64,000 bases of DNA from Henriciella sp. (lineage in GTDB: Bacteria > Pseudomonadota > Alphaproteobacteria > Caulobacterales > Hyphomonadaceae). The stretch lies in contig JABSPZ010000005.1 of assembly GCA_013213785.1 (NCBI GenBank), positions 416,255-480,254 on the forward strand, read 5' to 3'. A program made the translations under genes and the position numbers. Below, in pieces: positions 17,768 to 24,903 of this stretch (position 1 is its first letter; every line of letters begins with the position of its first letter). The notes under the pieces were generated by a model that made no database searches, was not told the DNA's origin, and was given only the letters and a program-made list of their open reading frames with translations.

Positions 17768-17863
17768 TGGCGGAGGCGGATGGGAATCGAACCCACCACA
17801 CGCCGGTAACGACGCGTCGCTGGTTTTGAAGACCAGGGAAGCCACCAGACTACAGTCGCCTCC
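17768..17863 (-). tRNA. selC: tRNA-Sec (anticodon UCA)
   Basis: A 96-base tRNA gene including the encoded CCA. It has a 5-bp anticodon stem (CTGGT/ACCAG) around the loop CTTCAAA, so the anticodon is UCA. A long variable arm follows (about 20 bases, ACGC paired with GCGT), and the acceptor plus T stem totals 13 bp (GGAGGCG with CGCCTCC, then GGTGGG with CCCATC). G73 is the discriminator. These are the defining features of bacterial tRNA-Sec. It sits 42 bases after selB and 78 bases before the thioredoxin/UGSC operon, inside the same minus-strand locus. Confidence 0.95.
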
Positions 17864-17904
17864 GCATCCGCTCAGACTTATAGCGCAGGTCTACGATCGC
17901 AAGT

Positions 17905-19794
17905 TCATTCGCGCGTCTCCGCCACTTTAATCACGCGAACGTTGCCATCCCTGATCGTAATGCCTTGAGCATCGAGGTGCTCTAGCAATGGTACGATGGT
18001 TTTTCGATTGGTGGACAGCGCGGCTCGCGCTTCCCCTGTCTTAAACGTTTGCCCTCCTGGAAAAGCGCGCTGCAGAGACGTGATCGCTCCAGCAACAACC
18101 TCAGACTGAAGTATAACGGTTTGGCTCAGGGCATGATTGTACAAACGGACGGCCTCTCCATTCCACACCATCAGGTCGATCAAGTCGGCGTGTTCAATCT
18201 CCAATGAAGTCGGGTCCAAGAGTAGTTCTGGCATCAGGCTTGTACGCCGGAGTTGCTCGATAGCGTCTTGATAAAGCTCACGCTGAGCAGGTCCGAGGTG
18301 CTCGTTTGGATCATGTCCGACGATAGACATCCCATCCAAGCGCTCTTCGATTTCATTTTTGTCGACAAGAGATCGAACCGCATAAATCAGCAACTCCCTG
18401 GGGACGTGTTTGAAGGCGGCGCTCGAACCGGGTGATGGGGCGTGCGGCCTCAGCGGGCGATCTTTATGGAACGCTCGCATTGTTTCGACCAGACGCGCCT
18501 TCACGGAATCGATCTCCGCGATTGAGTGGGCAATGCGAGCCCCGTCAATAATGAAGTCGCGTCTTATGATGGCTGAACAGTTATCGATGGTTTTTCGAGC
18601 CAATCTCGAAAGCAAAGCAAGGTCTACAGACCCTTGATCTCGCTCGGAAATGCCCTTTGCAATCGCGAGCACGTCTGAGTTCGCAGCCGCCCTGAGAACG
18701 GCGACGTAAAGCTCTTTGTTTCGCTTCGCTAGCACGGCTTCCGCATCTAAGACTTGTCCGCCGCAAATGGTTTGAGATGATGCGGGTCGCCGCAGGATAA
18801 AACGCTGTCCAACAAAGCCAATTTGATCGTTCTCGAACTCTAACTGCGCGATCGTGGCGTCTTGCTCGCTAGTTCCGAGGATTCGAACGCGCGCGGGACT
18901 ACGACGCGTTCCGTGAAGAACCGTAACGGATTCCATATGGGATAGCCGACGGGTGCCTTCATCTGGCGCGTTGATCATGACATCGAACAGGCAGCTTGGC
19001 TGACCTTGGCCGGGCGCGCAAAGAACGTCACCTCTCCTGATATCCTGCGATTTGATGCCTCTTAGATTTACAGCGACCCGAGCGCCAACCGTAGCTTTCT
19101 CCGCGGTTTGGCCAGCGATTTGAAGCCCGCGCACGGAACAGGCTGTTTCCATTGGTTGGATCGTGACCGCGTCGTCCAAAGAGAGCTCACCGCCTAATAA
19201 TGTGCCGGTCACTATCGTACCCGCACCCTCGGCTGAGAAAGCGCGATCAATGGGAAGGAAAGCCCGATCGGGAGACGAGCTTTGCCCTTCTGAGCCAAAC
19301 AAATCTTTCAAAGCGGCAGCGAGCCGATCAATACCTTCCATCGTCCGACTTGAGCACCTGATGATCGGGGACGCATCAAACCCATGTTCGCGAAGTAGTT
19401 CGGCGATAGCTCGTGGCGTGTTTTCGCTTGAGGCATTGTGGTCGATGTCCGATTTGCTGAACGCAACAACCGCATCTCGAATGCCAAATAGCTTTGCGAG
19501 TTTGAGATGTTCAACGGTCTGATGAGATGGTCCTTCGCTCGAATCTACAACCAGGAGAATAGCATCAGCACCGCTTAGGCCCGCTGCAGCGGTTTGGATA
19601 AAGTCGGCATGGCCGGGCGTGTCGATAAAGTGCAACCATCCTTCGGAGGCCTGCTGATTGGCGAAGCCGAGAACGATACTAAGTCCGCGTTTGCGCTCCT
19701 CCTCCAGTCGATCCGTGTCCGTTCCCGTGAGCGCTTTCACAAGCGCTGTTTTGCCATGGTCGACGTGCCCGATGACTGCGATTGTCTTATGCAT
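17905..19794 (-). CDS. selB: Selenocysteine-specific translation elongation factor SelB
   Basis: A 629-residue GTPase that delivers Sec-tRNA to the ribosome at a UGA followed by a SECIS hairpin. The start MHKTIAVIGHVDHGKTALVK contains the P-loop; the other G motifs are DTPGH near residue 57 and FSKSDI near 110. EF-Tu-like domains 2 and 3 follow (RAFSAEGAGTIVTGTLLGG, then RRGDVLCAPG). The C-terminal third holds winged-helix repeats that read SECIS RNA, ending in RKTIVPLLEHLDAQG. The frame is open far upstream, but the ATG at 19794 is the family start and overlaps the selA stop as TAATG, implying translational coupling. Confidence 0.96.
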   Translation of the reverse strand: MHKTIAVIGHVDHGKTALVKALTGTDTDRLEEERKRGLSIVLGFANQQASEGWLHFIDTPGHADFIQTAAAGLSGADAILLVVDSSEGPSHQTVEHLKLAKLFGIRDAVVAFSKSDIDHNASSENTPRAIAELLREHGFDASPIIRCSSRTMEGIDRLAAALKDLFGSEGQSSSPDRAFLPIDRAFSAEGAGTIVTGTLLGGELSLDDAVTIQPMETACSVRGLQIAGQTAEKATVGARVAVNLRGIKSQDIRRGDVLCAPGQGQPSCLFDVMINAPDEGTRRLSHMESVTVLHGTRRSPARVRILGTSEQDATIAQLEFENDQIGFVGQRFILRRPASSQTICGGQVLDAEAVLAKRNKELYVAVLRAAANSDVLAIAKGISERDQGSVDLALLSRLARKTIDNCSAIIRRDFIIDGARIAHSIAEIDSVKARLVETMRAFHKDRPLRPHAPSPGSSAAFKHVPRELLIYAVRSLVDKNEIEERLDGMSIVGHDPNEHLGPAQRELYQDAIEQLRRTSLMPELLLDPTSLEIEHADLIDLMVWNGEAVRLYNHALSQTVILQSEVVAGAITSLQRAFPGGQTFKTGEARAALSTNRKTIVPLLEHLDAQGITIRDGNVRVIKVAETRE

Positions 19795-21185
19795 TAACTT
19801 GAGAAAGCGGTTGTGAGCACGCTTGAGAGATCCGAAATTTCTTCGTCGGACACCGTCCTGAGATCGATCAGAAGTTTCTCTTTCGAAATCCTTCCAATGA
19901 CTGGCGGACAGGCAGCCCGTAGGTGTTCGGCCAATTGATCCGGCGACATGTCTGGATGGGTCAACGATAGCGCGAGGCTCGGCAGGTCCTGCAATGGAAG
20001 TGATCCACCGCCGGCGCGGGCTTTTGAAGGCACAATAGTGGTTTGAAGATCTTCTATAGAGCTGCAATGATCCGCGAGGTGTTCGGCTCGCGCTCTTACC
20101 AGGTCGATGGGCTCAGATATCTTTCTGAGTACCGGTATGCGAGCGATCGGATCACTTGGCGCGCGATACAGTTCTAGCGTGGCGATCAGGGCCGCGAGAG
20201 AGAGTTTGTCCACGCGAACGGCGCGTGCCATGGGATGACGCTTAATTTGATCGATCAGATCTTTGCGTCCCGCGATGATCCCTGCCTGCGGTCCGCCGAG
20301 TAGTTTGTCACCGGAAAACGTAACAATATCGACGCCAGCAGCGATGACGTCCTTCACGACGGGCTCATTCGGAAGACCATAAGGAGTGAGATCAACCAAC
20401 ACGCCGCTGCCAAGATCTTCGATCAGGGGAAGACTGTTTGCTTTTGCGATCTCGGCGAGTTGTCCCCGTGTAGGCGAAGCCGAAAATCCTACGACGGCAT
20501 AATTACTGGTATGACTCTTCAGCAGCAGCGCCGTGCTTTCTGTGATGGCATCAGCATAGTCCGCAGGATGCGTTTTATTCGTCGTGCCAACTTCTTTGAG
20601 GGTTGCGCCGCTTTGCGTGATGACATCCGGCATGCGGAATGATCCACCAATTTCAACCAACTCGCCTCTCGACGCGATGACCTCTTTATGGTTCGCGAGG
20701 GCGCTCAGGACCGTTAAGATGGCGCCTGCGCAATTGTTCACAACAAGCGCTGCTTTAGCCCCGGTGAGCTCGCAGATCAGGGTCTCTGCGTGGCTGTGTC
20801 TCGAGCCTCGCTTTCCGGTGTCGAGCTCGAATTCTAGAGTTGAATAGGTGCTTGCAATCTCACTCATCGCCGCAATCGCTTCTGGAGCAAGCGGGGCACG
20901 GCCTAAATTGGTGTGAATGACGATGCCCGAGGCGTTTATGACGCGTTTCAGGGATTGCTCCCGTGATTGATCGAGCGTTTCAGAGATATCAGTCCAGAAG
21001 AGACGTTCAGACAAAATTGCCTCTGGCATTGGCGCATCAGCGAGGAGTTTCGTGCGGGCGCGTTCGATTTTTTCTCGCACAGCCTCTGTGACGTGTTCGC
21101 GGCCGAAAACGTCGATCAATGGCGCTGCGTTGGCGCTGTCCATCAGCGTCTGAACTTTAGGAAGTTTGCGCAGGCTCGTATTCAT
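19794..21185 (-). CDS. selA: L-seryl-tRNA(Sec) selenium transferase
   Basis: A 463-residue PLP enzyme that converts Ser-tRNA(Sec) to Sec-tRNA(Sec) using selenophosphate. The N-terminus (LRKLPKVQTLMDS) is the tRNA-Sec-binding part. The core motifs are INASGIVIHTNLGRAPL near 90, CAGAILTVLSAL, and the PLP lysine in FSGDKLLGGPQAGII near 293. The ATG at 21185 is preferred; a longer start at 21215 adds ten residues not expected in SelA. It is the first gene of the selenium operon and overlaps selB by one base. Confidence 0.96.
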   Translation of the reverse strand: MNTSLRKLPKVQTLMDSANAAPLIDVFGREHVTEAVREKIERARTKLLADAPMPEAILSERLFWTDISETLDQSREQSLKRVINASGIVIHTNLGRAPLAPEAIAAMSEIASTYSTLEFELDTGKRGSRHSHAETLICELTGAKAALVVNNCAGAILTVLSALANHKEVIASRGELVEIGGSFRMPDVITQSGATLKEVGTTNKTHPADYADAITESTALLLKSHTSNYAVVGFSASPTRGQLAEIAKANSLPLIEDLGSGVLVDLTPYGLPNEPVVKDVIAAGVDIVTFSGDKLLGGPQAGIIAGRKDLIDQIKRHPMARAVRVDKLSLAALIATLELYRAPSDPIARIPVLRKISEPIDLVRARAEHLADHCSSIEDLQTTIVPSKARAGGGSLPLQDLPSLALSLTHPDMSPDQLAEHLRAACPPVIGRISKEKLLIDLRTVSDEEISDLSSVLTTAFSS

Positions 21186-21325
21186 ACCGCATTGTCTCTG
21201 AAGACGGTGAGACACGCAAGCTTCTCCGTATCATCCAGATCGTCTGGGCCGCGCCAATATCGCGCAGTTTAATCTCGGGTAAGCGTGCTCAAATGTGCAA
21301 CCATGCGGTGTGGAAAGGTAAAGTC

Positions 21326-21727
21326 ATGTTCGAGCATCCAATCAAATCAGGCGTTTTCGAGCGGTGTGGTCGATGTGGTAAGGGACGTCTGTTTCGAGGG
21401 TATCTGAAGTTTCGAGATGAATGCGATGTTTGCGGGTTAGACTATCGCGGCGCAGATACCGCAGATGGCCCAGCCTTCTTTGTTGGCAGTCTTACAATGA
21501 TCCTGTTCGCACCGTTTTACTTTATCCTGCCTTTGGTTCAGCTACCTCTCCTTCAATTGCTTGGGCTTTGGGTGCTTTTGATTGGCAGTATGGTTGGATT
21601 TGCGGGCGTGTTGCTCCCGAAATGCAAGGGTGTGCTCTTTAATCTTCAGGTGCGCCACAAAGCTGAGGAAGCGAATTTTGAGAGTACAGGCCAACATGGC
21701 CAACCGCCGCGGAATTGGAAGCACTAA
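21326..21727 (+). CDS. DUF983 membrane protein with zinc-ribbon-like N-terminus
   Basis: A 133-residue DUF983 protein. Two CxxC pairs in CGRCGKG and CDVCGLD (about residues 15-43) look like a small zinc ribbon and are followed by two membrane helices (FVGSLTMILFAPFYFILP and LGLWVLLIGSMVGFAG). The family is widespread in Alphaproteobacteria, often near cytochrome oxidase assembly genes, but its function is not known. The ATG at 21326 has GGAAAGG eight bases upstream. Its 3' end overlaps the convergent glycosyltransferase by 89 bases. Confidence 0.82.
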   Translation: MFEHPIKSGVFERCGRCGKGRLFRGYLKFRDECDVCGLDYRGADTADGPAFFVGSLTMILFAPFYFILPLVQLPLLQLLGLWVLLIGSMVGFAGVLLPKCKGVLFNLQVRHKAEEANFESTGQHGQPPRNWKH

Positions 21728-22424
21728 GAGGTCTTCTGAGCGTGCGGTGTCCTAAAACAGCTTCTTTGAAAATCGTTCCAAGAATATACGCGCCGGCGAA
21801 TATGACCCCTTTAACGGTCCCTGAGATTTTTGAGACGCCGATACGTCGTCGATAGGAAACTGGCACTTCGTGACACTTAAGCCCAAGTTTCAAAGCTCGA
21901 ACCTGCATCTCTACAGTCCAGCCAAACGTCGGTGCTTGCATGTTTAAGCGCTCATAAGCTTTGCGTTCGATGGCCCGGAAGGGGCCAAGATCTGAGAAAG
22001 AGCCGGCCCAAAAGACTTTCATCAAGCTTGTGGCAAGTGCATTGCCCCAGCGTTGCGGCAGTGTGAGGGCGCCTCGTTGTACATTCCCCAGCGCGCGTGA
22101 CCCAATGACGAAATCGACCTCTCTTAGTCGGATTGGTGTGATTAGCGCTTCGAGATCTTGTGGGTCATCTGCGCCGTCGCCATCCATGAAAATTAGGAGG
22201 TCAGCCTCCGGCTCAGCAGCCACTCCGGCCAAACAGGCTCGTCCATACCCTGCGGGCTCTGCAAAAACCACGTCGGCGCCAGCATTGGCAGCCGTTTCGG
22301 CAGTGCGGTCTAACGATCCATTATCCACGACGATGACGCGATCGACTTGGTGCTTCACACCGTGAACGACCCCGCCAATGGCGTCTTGCTCATTGAGCGC
22401 CGGAATGATGATGACGGATTTCAT
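21639..22424 (-). CDS. Family 2 glycosyltransferase (polyprenyl-phosphate sugar type)
   Basis: A 261-residue GT-A fold enzyme. IIPALNEQDAIGGVV opens the protein, VDNGSLDRTAE is near 35 and the metal-binding FMDGDGADDP near 78; the acceptor region follows with WTVEMQVRALKLG and VPVSYRRRIGVSKISG. The overall form resembles DPM1-like and undecaprenyl-phosphate glycosyltransferases, although the trailing membrane helices are absent. It starts inside the 3' end of the broken membrane glycosyltransferase gene upstream (35-base overlap), which suggests both once served one glycolipid pathway. The exact sugar and acceptor are unknown. Confidence 0.87.
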   Translation of the reverse strand: MKSVIIIPALNEQDAIGGVVHGVKHQVDRVIVVDNGSLDRTAETAANAGADVVFAEPAGYGRACLAGVAAEPEADLLIFMDGDGADDPQDLEALITPIRLREVDFVIGSRALGNVQRGALTLPQRWGNALATSLMKVFWAGSFSDLGPFRAIERKAYERLNMQAPTFGWTVEMQVRALKLGLKCHEVPVSYRRRIGVSKISGTVKGVIFAGAYILGTIFKEAVLGHRTLRRPLSASNSAAVGHVGLYSQNSLPQLCGAPED

Positions 22425-23811
22425 AATTTCGTTCCTTGTAAAAAACGGAGTGAGCGATCAGGGCCAGTGGTACGCCAAAGGCGATGGGCACAATGATCCA
22501 TTGATAAAGCGGGGCGTCGTCGCCGAGCTGGAACCTGAGCCAATAAAGCGGGGCCGTTAGCGTGAGGGCATTCAATCCTGGGTGTGGGCAGAATGGTAGT
22601 AGCGGCGCCAGCCAGATGAGGTACCAGGGGTATCCCGTTGGCGAGAGAAAGAGTAACACCGCGATCGAAATTGCTAACAGCGCGGGTAACCGCTGCGCGG
22701 ATTCCGCAAATCGGAGGGCAAGAAAAGCGGCCACTCCGAGTACGGCAATCGCCACGGTGATTCTGGCTAAGGTTCCGGCGTTTTCAAAAGCTCGAAACAC
22801 GCCGTCTTCAAGGATCGTGAACAAGAATGCATGGGTTCGCCACTCGGTCGCGTAGGCATTTAGACCCGCATCAGGATTTAGCGCATGCACAAGCTGAGGC
22901 GCGAGTAAAAGCCCACAGGTGATCACGAAGAGAAGACCCAGGCTAACCAGCTTTAAAGGTCGAAACAGAAATGGGCGTAGTAAAATTGGGAGGAGGAGGG
23001 CAGGCCAGAGCTTTACGCCAACAGCTCCGGCCAGCGTTTGCGTTGCCCAAGTGAACCAGCCCTGTTTGGCAAGCAAGACAGTCGCGAGCAGGAACGGCAC
23101 AATTATGAGATCCATATGCCCGGCGCCGAAGCCTTGCAGGATGACAATTGGATTCCACCAATAGAGCACGCTTCATTCTGCCCGGCGTTCGTAAGCTCTT
23201 AGCGAGGTGATCAGAAGCACGAAGGCAAGAACATCCACGACAAGCAGCACCGTACGCCAACCATTTAGGTCGAACGGGGCGATCCAGTGGGCGACCGCAA
23301 AAGCTGCTTGTGTCAGAGGCGGGTAAATCGTCGCGACATAGGGATAGTTTATCCGCTCATGAAGGTCAGAATGCTCCGCAGCTAGTTTCTCCAATGTCTT
23401 GATATCTTCTGATCTCGAAACTTGTTCTTCCGCCTCGAAGAGTGGAAGGGATACTGCGTCGCTCGGTGCATATTTGTAGGGATCAATCGCTTGAGCCGTG
23501 ACAGCCCCATCCCAAAGATAGCGATAGCTATCGTCCTCTTATACGGGCGTAGAGAGAAACATTGCGCCTCGTGCAATCAGCCCGATCAAGAAAATGAGAA
23601 TGAGAGAGTGGCGAGACGAAGACGCGGTTCTAAGCTTGTCGGGCAGCCACATCCATAACACCGCCGCGAGCCCCGCCAAACCGATATACAATCCGAGCGG
23701 AGCGTTGCTCAGGTCCACATCATAGGGAAATGCCCAAGACAGCGCACTCAACCCAATAAGCACGATGGCGATCATCACACCGATACGGAAGACTGGGTTG
23801 AGCGATAGCAT
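22390..23811 (-). pseudogene. Polyprenol-linked membrane glycosyltransferase broken by two in-frame stops
   Basis: One reading frame runs from the ATG at 23811 to 22390 and encodes a polytopic GT87/mannosyltransferase-like protein. It contains YRYLWDGAV...DPYKYAPSD, INYPYVATIYPPLTQ, LYWWNPIVILQGFGAGHMD and LFLSPTGYPWYLIWLAPL in order, without any frame change. It is interrupted by a TAA (23541-23539, just before EDDSYRYLWDG) and a TGA (23175-23173, between ERRAE and SVLYWWNP). The flanking sequence around both stops still matches the family, so these are nonsense substitutions. The preserved frame suggests recent inactivation. The TGA is unlikely to be Sec because the other stop is TAA and no hairpin or Cys-equivalent is evident. 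Confidence 0.8.
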
Positions 23812-23817
23812 GATGGG

Positions 23818-24714
23818 CTATGAGCCGAAGCCGCCAGATCGAACGCTACGCCCCGAGTTTCCTGATCCAGCCGCCGCTTGGCGAACGCGATACTGCTCAA
23901 AATCTGTGGAAAGCTTGCGACGGTCTAGGGTTTCAGCATTTGCAACGGTTTGTTGGTCAGCCGGCTTTGCTAGTCCTGAGAGATGCGTGCGTAACGTCTC
24001 TTCTGATCCACCGAATGCGAACGGTAGGTACCAATCATAATACGAGCTAATGCGAACTTTATCGCCGCGAACCCGCAAGTTATTCGGGAGAGAGTTGAAA
24101 CGGCGTGCTGCTTCCGCGAGCTGATCGGTGACATTTGATCCAGTGAAGGGTTCGCGTGGAAGCGCAGGACCACCTTTAACGCCTTGATACAGGCCAAATA
24201 CGATATTGAGATCATCCCATCCGGCGAACAGAATATCCTCCTCAATGTCTTGCAAAGAGAGGGACGTCCCTTCGACAGTGATCCGCGGGCTGGTCCAAAG
24301 CGATCCTGGATCTGAGGGCGTGCCGCGTTTGTTTTTATAGCCTCTCACGCGCCGCTCTTCAGCGATGGCGTGGATAAGCAGGAAGTTTCGGGTGTTTAGC
24401 CAATACGCAAGTTGCTCGTCGCGGTTCAGCTGGCTGACGGGCACACCGGCGAGATAGTCAGCATACTCTCGCATGAAGGGCAGTCCTTGCGCGTGAGCGA
24501 TTTCATAGGCGACTAGGGTTCGGCCGCGCTCAGGAATGGTAAGCGCGCTCAAAAACTCTGAATATGGTGTGGTATTTACAACGGCTGTGCTCTCAGCGCT
24601 GTAAGCCGCGAATTTTGAGGTGGTCTCTGCGTTCATAGAGAGGGGGATTGCCAGGCCGCCTGTGGTCAGGGCGATCGCGGCGAGAGTCGCTCGAAGACGA
24701 GATTGGTAAGGCAT
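23818..24714 (-). CDS. DUF547 secreted protein
   Basis: A 298-residue protein with a signal peptide (hydrophobic stretch about residues 9-27) followed by a DUF547 domain: EQLAYWLNTRNFLLIHAIAEE near 105, SLQDIEEDILF, NIVFGLYQGVKGGPALP and YYDWYLPFAFGG. DUF547 is a cysteine-protease-like fold of unproven function in bacteria; the N-terminal AYWLNTRNFL replaces the usual WxNxYN form. It ends 7 bases before the start of the broken glycosyltransferase gene, so they shared a transcript. Confidence 0.85.
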   Translation of the reverse strand: MPYQSRLRATLAAIALTTGGLAIPLSMNAETTSKFAAYSAESTAVVNTTPYSEFLSALTIPERGRTLVAYEIAHAQGLPFMREYADYLAGVPVSQLNRDEQLAYWLNTRNFLLIHAIAEERRVRGYKNKRGTPSDPGSLWTSPRITVEGTSLSLQDIEEDILFAGWDDLNIVFGLYQGVKGGPALPREPFTGSNVTDQLAEAARRFNSLPNNLRVRGDKVRISSYYDWYLPFAFGGSEETLRTHLSGLAKPADQQTVANAETLDRRKLSTDFEQYRVRQAAAGSGNSGRSVRSGGFGS

Positions 24715-24848
24715 GATCGTTTAGGTCCCACTTTGCTCGGAAGGTTGTTTTATGGTCGAAGGTCATCCTCGATCCGCCGCCAACCTGACGCGCAATGTGA
24801 TCACTTGAAACTCAATAGGCCTCACGATCTGTTCATCAAACCGAATTG

Positions 24849-24880
24849 AAAAAAAAGCGACTCCTGGATGGAGCCGCTTT
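24849..24880 (-). terminator. Intrinsic terminator of the DUF305/LVIVD gene
   Basis: On the minus strand a 9-bp stem (AGCGGCTCC with GGAGTCGCT, one G-T pair) and a 4-5-base loop are followed by eight T, about 25 bases after the stop codon at 24904. Confidence 0.85.
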
Positions 24881-24903
24881 CTCGGGTTTAGTTTTTCAAT
24901 CGC

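Noticed and set aside
17905..20067. A 720-residue form of SelB starting upstream of 19794
   Set aside because: The extra N-terminus would overlap the selA coding sequence and has no SelB similarity; the family start MHKTIAVIG is at 19794.
23173..23175. In-frame TGA in the membrane glycosyltransferase as a second selenocysteine codon
   Set aside because: The same gene also contains an in-frame TAA, which no Sec system decodes, no Cys is expected at this site and no SECIS-like hairpin follows.
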